Assembly (NCBI GenBank): GCA_030704615.1
Contig: CM060731.1
Coordinates: 95,090,756 to 95,150,755, forward strand
Source of the DNA: Takakia lepidozioides
Taxonomy: Eukaryota; Streptophyta; Takakiopsida; Takakiales; Takakiaceae
Direction: 5' to 3'
DNA length: 60,000 nt
Under the pieces are notes generated by a model. That model was not told the DNA's origin and ran no database searches. It was given only the letters and a program-made list of their open reading frames with translations. A program made the translations under genes and the position numbers. The first letter of the stretch is position 1. Each line of letters starts with the position of its first letter. Below, in pieces: positions 10,209-20,149 of the stretch.

Positions 10209-10316
10209 ATGACTGATAGTTCTGAGCGGGCTGAGTGCTTAGAGATATCCAACTCTTCTATCTTGGAGTTTCCACCTCGGATAACGAAGGGATGGGTGAG
10301 TAAAAGCCGTTCGACA
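10209..10316 (+). other. LTR-encoded ORF start, copy in the 3' LTR
   Basis: ATG at 10209 opens 36 codons to the LTR end (MTDSSERAECLEISNSSILE, then FPPRITKGWVSKSRST). It matches the start of the ORF at 59305 with no indels and about nine base differences, of which about three are silent. In this copy it runs out of the element into flanking DNA. Confidence 0.6.
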
Positions 10317-10384
10317 GTCCACCAGGGCAGTATTCAGGATGACATCTGGTAGGATTCCAGCTCTCACGATGTCGCCATGCACCT
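10317..10384. other. Flank of the 3' LTR
   Basis: The five bases after the LTR are GTCCA, one side of the expected target duplication; the other side is outside the window. The PPR fragment begins soon after. Confidence 0.4.
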
Positions 10385-10985
10385 CTTTGCCCTTTTCCAG
10401 GGCTGCCAGGCTTGCACACGCACTGCAAACGCTACAAACATGATGTGGTTGGGCTAAATCGCTTCCCCCATCATTTGCTCATAGGTCTCCAAAGCATTCC
10501 TACCACACCCATGCTTGGTAAATCCTGCCAACATGATATTCCACGTGATCAAAGATCGTTGAGGCATTCTGTTGAACACTTGGTGAGCATCCATGATGCT
10601 CCCGCACTTAACATACATGTTGACAAGGGTGTGGAGGAGAAAAACATTTGGCGTGAATTCACTTTGGATAATGTGAGTGTGCACCTGCTTTCCAACTTCC
10701 AGGCCTTTAACCTGGATGCACTTATGCAAGAGACAAACATGCGTTTCTGAATCTGCTGAAATGCCTCTTTGGTTTAAATTAAAGTCTGTAGAGCCTCTTT
10801 TAGTTTGCGTGCCTCACAAGACATCTTCACATGCCCAGAAGTGCCAGAAGAGGCTTGTGGACTCCATCTCTTGATCCTCTTCCAGAAGCTGTGGTCTTGG
10901 TTGAGGTGCTTGATTTTATCAACTGTGACATTGCAGCTGCTGCCTTTAGTTGACCATCTACCCATGCAGGTTTCTTGTAGCTATT
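10385..10985 (-). pseudogene. PPR-protein fragment, tandem unit 1
   Basis: On the minus strand this reads as pentatricopeptide repeats. The segment 10454-10729 contains EVGKQVHTHIIQSEFTP, then LVNMYVKCGSIMDAHQVF and MPQRSLITWNIMLAGFTKHG, the PLS-type motif order used by plant organelle RNA-binding proteins. Further upstream, about 10780-10870, is another helix pair (HVKMSCEARKLKEALQTL). Stops and a frameshift separate the two parts, and no long repeat array or organelle signal is present. The unit is duplicated at about 11092-11620. Confidence 0.75.
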
Positions 10986-11041
10986 GATCCTAGCTACTGC
11001 CTTGTTCTATCAATGTGCTGCTGCCGCTACTGTTTCCAATT

Positions 11042-11690
11042 GACCATCTACCCACTTGTAGCCGCTGTGCTATTGAAGAAGGTGCCCCCTTTCCCCCATT
11101 TTCCAGAGGTCCCAGGCTTGCACACGCTTTTGCAAACACAAACACCCACGCGTGGTAAATCCTTCCAGCATTGTATTCCATGAGATCAAAGATCGTTGAG
11201 GCATTCTGTTGAAAACTTGGTGAGCATTCATGATGCTCCCGCACTTAACATACAGGTTGACAAGGGTGTTGAGGAGAAAAACAGTTGGCGTGAGTCCACT
11301 TTGGATCATAATGTGAGTGTGCACCTGCTCTCCAGCTTCCAAACCTTTCCTCTTGATGCACTTAAGCAAGAGACAGACATACTTATCTAAATCTGCTGAA
11401 ATTCCTCATTGGTTTAAAGTCTGTAGAGCCTCATTCAGTCTGCCTACCTCACAAAGCATCTTGACATGCCCAAAAGTGCCAGAACAGGCACTGTGGACTC
11501 CCTCTCTTGATCCTCTTCTAGAAGTTGTGGTCATGGTTGAGGTGCCTGATTTGATCATTTGTGCCGTTGCTGCCGCGGCTTCCAATTGACCATCTACCCA
11601 TGCAGGTTTCTTGTAGCTATCCTTCCACATGGAATCATAGGTGATCTGGAGCTTGAAATCCGGCCCGCTTCGATGAATCTCAACCCACAC
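11042..11690 (-). pseudogene. PPR-protein fragment, tandem unit 2
   Basis: This is a second copy of the PPR fragment. The minus strand stays in one frame from 11690 to 11070 except for a TGA at 11406-11408. It encodes HVKMLCEVGRLNEALQTL, then EAGEQVHTHIMIQSGLTP, LVNLYVKCGSIMNAHQVF and MPQRSLISWNTMLEG. Nucleotide similarity to unit 1 covers almost the whole unit, including a shared flank (TGACCATCTACCCATGCAGG). The copies differ by many substitutions and small indels, so the duplication is not recent. Neither unit is long enough to be a working PPR gene. Confidence 0.78.
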
Positions 11691-11864
11691 TCTATCCCTG
11701 CTCCTTCATTCCAGAGCTTCTCTTAGTTTCTGTTATCTGTTTTCAATACTTTCCTGTTGCCACATAGGCAGTAACATGTCAAATCACTTCAAAACCCCCG
11801 GTACCATAGATCCACCAAGAGCTAACTTGCAGAATTCAACATGAAAATTAGGGACAACTCTGAT

Positions 11865-12449
11865 AACAAGGAAAACAGGCTGAAATGTATTGAAGAAGGT
11901 GCCTCCATTACTGTTGCCTAGTTCTATCAACCGAGTCTGATGGGAGGGAAAAACAGGCTGAAATAGGTCAAAGAAGAAGGTGCCCTCACCACATTGTCCT
12001 CGACCTTGTGTCATGACCCATGGAGGATTTGACTGACCATGAACCTAAGAGAACCTCTTGTGTGTGCTGCTTGTGTCTGTAGTCAGGTAATGTCTGATTG
12101 GTCTATGAGAACCACCATGGTGCAGCTGAACGGGCAGAAATTGAAGCACGGCCTGCTAAGACCAAGCTGACTCTTCCAAGAACCTTGTAAACATCAGGAA
12201 GGATACCAAAGCACGGTACTAACAGGATATTTGCAGGATGGACAAACTTCTTCATATCGTACATTAAGAAAAAGCCACACCTTGCGATTGCGGTTGTCCC
12301 ACCATCGTGAAGGATCTTTAAAAACTCATGCCAGCTCTGCTCCGTGCTACAAATTTAAGGCTGAGTTTGATGAGAGCGCAAAACAGGCTGAAATAGGTCA
12401 AAGAAGAAGGTGCCCTCACCACATTGTCCTCAACCTAAGACCAAGCTGA
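11865..12449. repeat. Scrambled short duplications
   Basis: A block of about 50 bases (starting AACAGGCTGAAATAGGTC and ending ACATTGTCCTC) occurs near 11953-12000 and again near 12382-12430, almost identical. A shorter variant occurs near 11871, and CTAAGACCAAGCTGACTCT recurs near 12155 and 12436. I see no gene here. The duplications probably come from nested insertions. Confidence 0.6.
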
Positions 12450-12499
12450 CTCTCCCCAGAACGGTGAGCTCTCAGCCGACACCTAGTCCTCGCACACAT

Positions 12500-13200
12500 A
12501 CCCTAGCGTTTGTCGGGTTGCTTGCTTTTCAGATGCGAAGGTTGCTCCAACTGCGGGCCTCCCATGTTTGCCCTCCCTCCCGCTCGCTGCTCTAAGTCCC
12601 AGCCCTCTCTCTCTCCCTCCTGCTCGCTCGCTCTAAGTCCCAACCCTCTGTTCACAGCTACCGGGATGGGCAACTTTTAAAAAAAATTAACCTTTTGCAA
12701 ACCCTACAAGCAACTTTTGCAAAAAAATTTAAACCTTTTGCACTTTGATCTTTAAACCTTTTGCACTCTGCAACAAGTTTTAAAGGTACCATGTACTAGC
12801 TCTACCCTGTTTTCATTTTACAATGTTGAATGATTCATATTTATGTCCCTGCACTGATATGGTCACACTTAATTTGACTCCCTTCAATCATAATATGAGG
12901 ACTGTTAAGCTTGCATTGCATTCGGTTTACATTGCAAAGTGCGACGACCACCTCTTCATCTTTCCGAGGGCAGTTTTTGAAGTTCATGATTTATTCCATT
13001 TGCAGCGGAGTACTAACTAAACCCATACACCACAATCAGTGGAAATAATTGTATGGTCCCATTTCACACAGGTGTTTAACATGCCATGTAAACTAAGCCA
13101 ACCCCTGCCACGGTCATGGCTGTTTTCACACCGTTCTTGCCTGGGGTGTGGACCACATGTGAGACACAGTTAGGGCATATTTAGACCACACTTTGGCTCA
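12500..13200. other. Intergenic, no recognised gene
   Basis: The stretch is C/T-rich near 12560-12650 and AT-rich near 12660-12790. A 65-codon open frame at 12823-13020 has no recognisable motif. The LINE begins just after. Confidence 0.4.
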
Positions 13201-13212
13201 GTCTACAGACCC

Positions 13213-14202
13213 GTGATAAAAGCCGTGGAATGTGCCAGGTGTGAGATGGCAGAGCCGTGGAAAAAGCCGGTTTCTCTTCTAGTGAAGATTATAGCCAAAA
13301 GCCTGGCTCTACGTCTTCAGCCTCTTCTTCCTTCAATCATTAGACCTAGCCAATCGGGTTTTATTAAGGGGAGATACATCATGGATAACCTTCTTCTTGC
13401 ACAAGAGCTTCCCCAGTACGCCCTTCAAACCCAGCAAGCTATTGCCCTAATCCTTCTAGACTTCGAGAAAGCGTTTGACAGAGTAGAATGGCCTTTCCTG
13501 ATGGGCACCCTGGCCAAGATTGGTTTGCCTCCCTCCTTTTGTCAATGGGTGCGCATTTTGCTGAATGGGTCAACCAGTAGGGTAATCATCAACAGTTCAG
13601 TGTCAAAGCCATTCAACCTGTATCGATCTGTCCGTCAAGGCTGCCCCTTGGCTCCTTTCCTCTTCATTATTGCCGCCAACACGATTGGATACATGCTACA
13701 AGCAGATAGGCAGATTCTGGGTCTTAGAATCACAAACTACATAACTAACCAGCCTGCCTACATCAGGGAATCCATGTATGTAGATGACACTTTCCTTATG
13801 CGTCAAGCAAGCCAAACCAACCTGGACAGAACTGCAGCAACTTTGGAGGCATTCTGTGAAGCCTCTAGTTTCAAGGTCAACTGGAACAAAACTTGTGCCA
13901 TCCTCGCTGGAGACACATCAAAATCCCTTCTGGGATGTGTGCCCTCTTGGGGCCAGGCCTTGGGCCTCTCATGGCTGCAACCTAGCCTGACGACAATGTT
14001 GCTAGGGTACACCTATGGGCTTGATATCACCGATGAGCAACGATTTGCACCCATTCTATCCAAGATCAAAAGAAACCTCATTTTTTGGGGCTCTAAGTTC
14101 CTCTCAATCACAGGTCGGGCACTTGTGGCCAACCAGATTCTCTCAGCTGGCCTTTGGTTCTACGCAGCATCCTGGCGCCCTTCCAAAAGGCAAATATGTT
14201 AA
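13213..14202 (+). pseudogene. LINE reverse transcriptase domain
   Basis: This frame of 329 codons is a non-LTR RT. Motifs in order: LALRLQPLLPSIIRPSQSGF with KGRYIMDN, ILLDFEKAFDRVEW (the first catalytic Asp block), SVRQGCPLAPFLF, the catalytic box SMYVDDTFLM and the SFKVNWNKTCAI block. YVDD replaces the usual plant LINE YADD or FADD. The frame ends at a stop at 14200-14202. Similarity resumes after it in another frame (FVWGASNAGQKVRPQVSWRQ, at about 14218). It is 5' truncated and not functional. Confidence 0.88.
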
Positions 14203-14214
14203 TACAAAGCTTTA

Positions 14215-15540
14215 TTGCGAAATTTTGTATGGGGAGCTAGCAATGCAGGCCAAAAAGTCAGGCCACAGGTCTCCTGGAGACAGATCTGCCAGCCAAAAAA
14301 ACTGGGAGGACTGGGGGTTCTGGACCCGGAGATCCAAATCACAGCACTCCTCGGGAAATGGCTGCCAAGATTCTTAGGCCCAGAAGGAGGCTGGTGGAAA
14401 TTTTTGGTGGTAGGAAATCTGATGATGGCAAGCCCCCTTAAGACCTCTAAATGGCACCCCTCCATTCGCTGGATCACACAGGGATTCAAGCACAAAATGG
14501 TGGGATTGTCCCTATGGAATGTCATCTGGAAAGCTTGGGCTGCACTGAGACCATTTCTCCGCAAAAAAGAGCCAGAAACTTACGAGGGAACCCTCCGCTA
14601 GCACCTATTTTTGAACACCAACGTGCCCACACCAACTGAAAAATCGCTGGCAAAAAAGTGGTCTGCCTGGGACAGCAGGGGCATCAGTCAACTAAAACAC
14701 CTGTGGTTGCCTGCATGCTTCCTGCATATTGACACAATTAGCCCTATACTGGGGTCAATCAGAGCCAAGACCGGGCTTCAGGCGGTCATAAATTCTATAC
14801 CTCAAACCTGGACCCTGTCTCTGTAGGCGGGACCAATGACCCCCTCCACGAACTTCTGGACATTAGGAGTCATAAGCAACAGACTCACCATCCTATTGGT
14901 GATTTTTGCCACAGACACCCACTTCTCAGGGTTCGCTTACCATATCAACCCCGAAACTCTAGTTCTGATCTTGGTTTCTCAATCCCAAACCCTCTTCCCT
15001 CGTTTCATTCATACCCCGGTGAGAATATGCAATTGGTCATCTAAGTTCAAAGAGTTTGATCCCCAACCACCTCTTACCGTACCTGTCATGTCCTGGGTTA
15101 ATGCCTCCACATTCGTGTGGATCCTGGGAAGACCTCTGGCGGACCTCCAGCTGGACCCCAAAGAATGGGAATGGGCCTTTGGCCGCACTGCAACACCCCT
15201 TCTTCCCTACACCCCCAAGAAGGCTTATAGGGCTCTTAACATCCAGCCATCCCTCTCTACTAAGTGGAATAGCAAATGGAGTCACTTTGGATTCTTAAAT
15301 GAGAACTGGTCAGCAATCTGGTCTTCTATTTGGCTAAAAATTAGGCCTGCCAAGATCTCGGCGTTTTTATGGCAAGTAGCGAACAGAGCCCTAAAAGTGG
15401 GAGAATGGTTGCAATTCCATGAAGCTTTACTGTGTTGATGCTGCTCCTCGGGTATCATTGAAACTCATGAGCACTACCTTCTTGCCTGTATAGCTCCAGC
15501 CAAAATCTGGCCCTTCATCAAGGTCTTCTACAGACATTGG
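14215..15540 (+). pseudogene. LINE ORF2 C-terminal region, broken
   Basis: This is the continuation of the LINE ORF2 after the RT. Segments read in at least two frames: 14215-14601 (PKKLGGLGVLDPEI, a plant LINE hallmark) and 14836-15438 (RPAKISAFLWQVANRALKVG), with the zf-RVT-like region CCSSGIIETHEHYLLAC after a TGA at about 15436. These domains bind the RNA template in working LINEs. Stops and frameshifts make it non-functional. Confidence 0.75.
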
Positions 15541-16303
15541 AGCCTCTCGGCCATTGGCCCTCTGGATCTGCTACTTAATTACAACAAAACAGCCAGGGCC
15601 CGATCCTTTCCATGTCCGATCTTCGAGACTCTTCGCGCATCTACGTTATGGCACTTATGGCGTGCTAGATGTAAAAAGACCTTTAGCAAGGAGACAATCA
15701 GTACCTTTGCTTTGTTGGCAATGGTGTACAAAGACCTTTTAACAGAGTCGAAAAAAGTTTGGGCAAAATGTGTTGCAGATTGTCACAGAACCCCCAGGTA
15801 GGCGCCAGCAATCCATGCAACATTCAGAGCGACGTGGGCCTGCCATGGCATCATTTGTCAAAGCGATGAGCAGGAACACTGTGTTTGGAACGCTCTCCCC
15901 CCTCAGCGTTGGAGAGACCTCAAAGCTCCACTCCACGGCCTCGCCAGTATTTGAGAGAGACGTGAACTGGAAACACGTCAAGCACCCGCCACTACTTCCA
16001 GGCTAAATTTCCGTTAAAACGTAGCTGTAGATTAGCTCCTCGGTAATCTCAGCTGCAGGCTTAGACATTATTTTATTTTATTTTATTTTATTTTTTCTTT
16101 TGGAAGTCTCTCGGACAGGGCTAAGCTATTTCAAGAGGTCATCTCTCTATGAGCACACTGCTGCACTTTAGCAGTAGGTATTTGATCACCCTTCACCGAC
16201 TACAGTGTGTAGCCCTCATGGTGCAAAAATGGGTTTTATTTTTTTTCCCCATAATTTTGGAATAAATGTAATATTTCTTTATAAATAAATAAATAAATAA
16301 AAA

Positions 16304-16440
16304 CCCCACCTACCCATAACCCGAACCACTACCTGACACCCCATCCCATCCCCCTCCCCCAATTCATACCCCCCCAAGAAAATACCCATAGCCCCCCTCC
16401 TCCATGCTACCCCCATTATGCCTTCCCTATTCATTCAATT
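16304..16440. other. C-rich low-complexity segment
   Basis: Just after the LINE tail the plus strand is very C-rich, with repeated CCCCAYCC and CCCCC runs. No gene is visible. Confidence 0.5.
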
Positions 16441-17090
16441 TCCACAAGCTGTTCCACTCAATGGCCTCCATCTTTGTCTCTTGAATACCTAATCCTCCAG
16501 GGTATATCATGTGACCCAGATACTCAATGTGGTTGTGGAAGAACTTGCACTTTCACAGGGTGCAATTTCAACCCATGCGCTCTCAAGCGCTCAAACATTA
16601 AAGGTGTCTCTCGTGCTCCTCAATTGTAGCACTAAAGATGATGATGTCATCAATGTAGCACCGGACAAAGTCTAGTCTTGCAAGAATCCTATCCATGACC
16701 CTCTGAAACTCTGTAGGAGCATTCTTCAACCCAAACGGTAAGAACCGCCATTGGTACAAACAATCCTTCCCATGCTGGTCAATCCCCAAGAATATCGTCT
16801 TTTGCAGCCTCTTTGATTGGCAACTGGTGATAACTTGATCGTAAGTCCAATGTACTAAACACCTTCGCATGCCCAATGGTATCAAAGATCTTATCTGGAG
16901 TTGATATGGCATATCTGTTGGACTTAGTCTGACGGTTCACAGGACGATAGCTTCATGACTGGATCAAAAGACCTCTTCATATCACTATACCTGTAGGGCC
17001 TTCAAAAAATGGTGTGTCACTTACCAAATCAACACGAATCTTCTAGCCCTTCAAACTCCTCAAATCCTTCAAACCGAAGGCAAAATAATT
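16440..17090 (-). pseudogene. Ty3/gypsy-type reverse transcriptase, decayed (methyltransferase-bearing element)
   Basis: The minus strand encodes an RT in several frames. From upstream: RAYRNYFAFG, DTPFFEGPYRYSDMKRSFDP, then the RT start (YAISTPDKIFDT, KVFSTLDLRSSYHQLPI), then YQWRFLPFGLKNAPTEFQ with RVMDRILARLDFVR, and the catalytic box CYIDDIIIFS. The palm end HGLKLHPVK and EYLGHMI follow after another frameshift. The catalytic YIDD is intact but the frame is not. It continues directly from the cytosine methyltransferase segment on the same strand (17398-18170), with a linker holding one TAG stop, and both look like parts of one polyprotein. No protease domain was found between them. Confidence 0.82.
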
Positions 17091-17397
17091 TCTATAAGCC
17101 CTCAGAAATTGTCTCTCTCCTCCGGTGACTGTAGGTCCAACATCTGGTTCCCAATTGTCCTCAGTGACTGTAACTTTGGGTACACCAAGCTTGGAGGTAG
17201 GAGAAGCATCATTTGGTTGCTAGATAACAACCTCCTGGGCCTTGTCTGCCCGCCCTGACTGTGGCGTAGCCTCCACTTGCTCCGCCATAGCATCCTTGAG
17301 AACATCCTCTGAGCAAGAAACATTCTCAATCTCTGCAGAAAACCTTGGCCACCTTGGCCATCTTGGCCTCCAACTGATCCTTAGTGTATGGCTCTCC

Positions 17398-18170
17398 TCA
17401 CTCCTCATACTGCAGCTTGAGAGATCTAACGACTCTCTCTTTGCGCATCTCATTCCACATCTGCCATAGGTGTTTGCACCCCACGATCCTGTGCTCGCCC
17501 ATACTCACTGCCTCAACCGTCCCGGTTGGCAGAGAGCGTGCAATATCCAATGGAAGTGTAGAAGTAGCCACCAATGCTTGCAATCTCCGTTGCTCAAGCA
17601 ATTTAGATCCATTGCTTGACCCAACACCTGCCGGCGTGATGCCTCTGATAGAGCTGACACAACTGTAGTGCCCATGGCAAACCCCATTGCCCGCTCTCGC
17701 TCATCCACATTGGGCTCCACCAATTGCTGTAGCACACTGTCCCAAATCAACCCAGGACCATTGTCTTGAAAAACATAGGCAAGGCCGCACGTGGCTGCCC
17801 CACTCAATTGACCATCACCAAAAGTGGACAGTCATCATGTCGCACCCTCTGCGGCGGCCTCATTGGTCCAAAATGCCCTCAACCGTGAGATTGGGTGGCT
17901 GTTGAATGAAATCGTATGCTCTTTTGAGCAGCTCTGGTGGTACAAGATTGGTCCACCACAATCGAGGTCGATGCGCGCGTGATCCCACCGCTGCTACATC
18001 CAATAACACCGCCAATCCAATCCAAGACCACATCTCATGCACACCGGCCATAACCCTGGCCCGAGAATCCATCATAAGAGGAACATTGTCCAAGATGTAA
18101 GCTGAGAGGTCGCACTTGCCTTATCTGTAGATCTCGCAATACTTCAACATCTCCCAAAACAAATGTGACC
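17398..18170 (-). pseudogene. C5 cytosine DNA methyltransferase C-terminal half in a Ty3-like element
   Basis: In 18170-17860 the minus strand reads LFWEMLKYCEIY, then AYILDNVPLMMDSRARVM, WSWIGLAVLLDVAAVG and SRAHRPRLWWTNLVPPE. This is the C5-methyltransferase ENV motif (VI; here DNV) followed by the motif VIII pattern (Asp-Ala, then R-x-R with WTNL). In 17807-17580 the target-recognition end follows: GPGLIWDSVLQQLVEP, DERERAMGFAMGTT and ASRRQVLGQAMDLNCL, matching motifs IX-X. The frame changes at least twice, with a stop after LTVEGILDQ. The upstream half with the SAM-binding FxGxG and the catalytic Pro-Cys motif is not present; similarity ends near 18170-18200. Cytosine methyltransferases captured by retrotransposons have been reported in charophyte algae and dinoflagellates, which fits this copy being fused ahead of an RT. 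Confidence 0.8.
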
Positions 18171-18199
18171 TTGCATATGCAAGCCAAATGTTTTCCATA

Positions 18200-19140
18200 G
18201 ATTCTTCCACATTTTATTACTGTTGATCCGGATTTATCATGTGAGTAAGACTTTTTTATTTCGGTGTACCGTTTCGATTTTGAATACCTTTCAGTTCGCC
18301 CTCCTTTGTATTCATGACTTTATATCCGTCACGGCTGCTCTTTTGCAGAAGTCCATTGGATTCGAGACCGACATTTTTTTTTTGCGAAACAAAGTCCGAG
18401 TCTCTATTCTTACAAGCTACGCGGAGGCATTTGCAAAAACATATCTTCGTGCGACTGACACCCAGTCTTCCAATGCGGGCCCTATGTGTAGATGTTCTAG
18501 TTTCAGGGCTAGGGTGTATGTGGATGACAATGCCTTTGTATCGGGGATAGCAGACTAATTGACAATATCGTGCTTGGTAATGACATTTCATGGATACTTG
18601 TGGTAACTAATATATATCATTTGCATTGTCTAATGTATGTCATCCGACTTTGATGTTGACGTTTAATGAATTTGGAATCATGCAAATTCGCTTGAAAGCT
18701 AAATTTTGATTCATTGCTTCATAATATTTTTATTATTTGATTTAATTTAAATGCAACATTATATTAAGTTTTGTCCGGATTTAAACCAAAAGTCTGGAAT
18801 TAGTTAAATTTGAGTTAAAAGCTCGTGGAGGCTCAACTACAAGAAGATGAGCCTTCCTAAGCCTCACGTAGAGATCTTAGCCTCTCCCCGTCCCAAGTGA
18901 GGTTCGCCACCTCATTTGTCACATGGAACTAAATGAAGTTCCAATACCAACAAAATACAAATATAAATGTATAAAGTCCTAATTAGCTAGAAATAACTAT
19001 TTCTACTAACCATGACTAAACCATGACAAGACGTTGTTTGTCGTCACGCCCAGTTTGGACGTAACAAAAGGGACCATAAACTACCTTTGTGAGGGGCTTG
19101 CCCTGGTAGAGTGACTTGCTTTGATATAAATAATTAGTTC
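18200..19140. other. AT-rich intergenic, no recognised gene
   Basis: This is AT-rich sequence, for example at 18640-18800. The 111-codon open frames on both strands near 18223-18591 have no recognisable motif and mirror each other. A TATAAATAATTA word lies at about 19125, but no gene start follows that I can support. Confidence 0.4.
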
Positions 19141-19149
19141 TGTCGGAGC

Positions 19150-19690
19150 AGTAGAAAAGAGAAGAGTAGGAAAGGGAGGAATGATTAGAGAGACCAGCAA
19201 CAAAGTCTTTTCACCCTCTACTGCTCATTTCTCCCTCCCTCCCTTCCTTCTCTCTCCCTCCTTGTCTGCTTGGAAAGAAGAGAGAGCCTAAGAAGGCCAG
19301 GGAAAAAAAAAAAATTGAAAAGAGAAGAGCAGGAAATGTGAGGGAGAGAGACCAACAACAAGGTTTTTTTCACCTCTATTGCTCCTTAATTCTCCCTCCC
19401 TCCCTTCCTCCTCTCTCCCTCCTTGTCTCCCCTGAAAGAAGAGAGAACCTAAGAAGGGAAAAAAAAGATAAGAAAAAAAGAACTTAAAACAAATTGTAGC
19501 AGCGGCGGAGGGAGGCTGAGCACTCATAAAATAAAAATAGTGCAAAGAGAAGGAGAGGGAGAGAGAGAGCAGCAACAGGGCCTGTTTATCCTTTGCTGCT
19601 CCTCCAGCTCCCTCCCTCCCTCCCTCCCTCCTTTCCTCCTCTCTCCCTCAGTGTCTCTATGAAAAGAGTATCTGAATATTAGTAGTGAAG
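19150..19690 (+). repeat. Three tandem purine/pyrimidine-rich units
   Basis: A unit of about 170-200 bases is repeated three times (near 19150-19315, 19316-19530 and 19531-19675). Each has AAAGAGAAGAG-like purines, then AGAGACCARCAACA, a TTTCACCTCTACTGCTC-like line, a CTCCCTCCCTCCC pyrimidine run, and GAAAGAAGAGAG with CCTAAGAAGG. The units are clearly diverged. The strand asymmetry (pure R next to pure Y) could allow triplex or hairpin DNA. Confidence 0.75.
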
Positions 19691-20139
19691 AATTGACCCT
19701 ACTGGATGGAGCTGACCTTGAGGAAGTGTTTTCCAAAGCCATGTCCAAAACACAGAGACTGTCTGATGAAAATGAAGTAGGTGTAAAACTAAAAACACAG
19801 AGTGAGTCTCTTCAAGATAATCAAAACATTTTCTAAACACGTGTGTTCTCCAACTTTCAAAATCTTGAGGCTGAGCCTAAAGACCTAGCCCTGTTGGGGT
19901 CTAATTTTTGGGTTGAGCATCACATACAACAAAATATTGATGCTTGTGTGAAGGGTTTTTTAAATGACATCTGGAAAGTCCGAACTAATCGTTTATATAT
20001 CAAGGTACGTCACACTACTCGAGCGAGCGCCGACCCTCATAGTTTCTGGTCTCTTTTGTTATGCCCAAACCGGGCGCGGGGTCCATGGCCACAAGGCTAT
20101 GACAAATCATATCTTATGAGTACATTCTCTTTGAAATAA
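19673..20139 (+). pseudogene. Unrecognised coding-like fragment
   Basis: One frame stays open from about 19673 to 20137 except for a TAA near 19835. The composition is protein-like: acidic, with EELTLLDGADLEEVFSKAMS, then KTQSESLQDNQNIF, and after the stop FQNLEAEPKDLALLGSNFWV. I do not recognise a family. It may be a remnant of a transposon ORF. Confidence 0.35.
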
Positions 20140-20149
20140 GAACAAACTT

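Larger units (their letters stand above)
9295..10316 (+). mobile_element. 3' LTR (family shared with 58496-59412)
   Basis: The LTR starts TGTTAGAGG and ends CGACA, so it has TG...CA termini. It matches the LTR at 58496-59412 along its length: the GGGACTTAGAC opening, the GGTACCCTTAATTTTTGCAC block, the TGATACCTGATAAATCATAA block and the CACACTGTGTAGAGAGA block. It is 1022 bp against 917 bp there, and much of the difference lies in an internal CACAGCC tandem array. The polypurine tract is upstream and no primer-binding site follows, so this is the right end of the element at the start of the window. Its left LTR lies outside. Confidence 0.88.
13213..16303 (+). mobile_element. 5'-truncated LINE (non-LTR retrotransposon)
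   Basis: The element contains a non-LTR RT, a broken C-terminal region with a zf-RVT-like Cys/His motif, and a 3' tail of TAAA units (about 16281-16303). There is no endonuclease domain: the open frame starts inside the RT, as expected from incomplete target-primed reverse transcription. A T-rich TTTTA run at about 16066-16095 lies in the 3' UTR. No flanking duplication could be assigned because the left junction is unclear. Confidence 0.85.

Noticed and set aside
18223-18591. Opposed 111-codon frames on both strands
   Set aside because: No motif, no splice context, and each is the shadow of the other in a region without repeats to anchor them.
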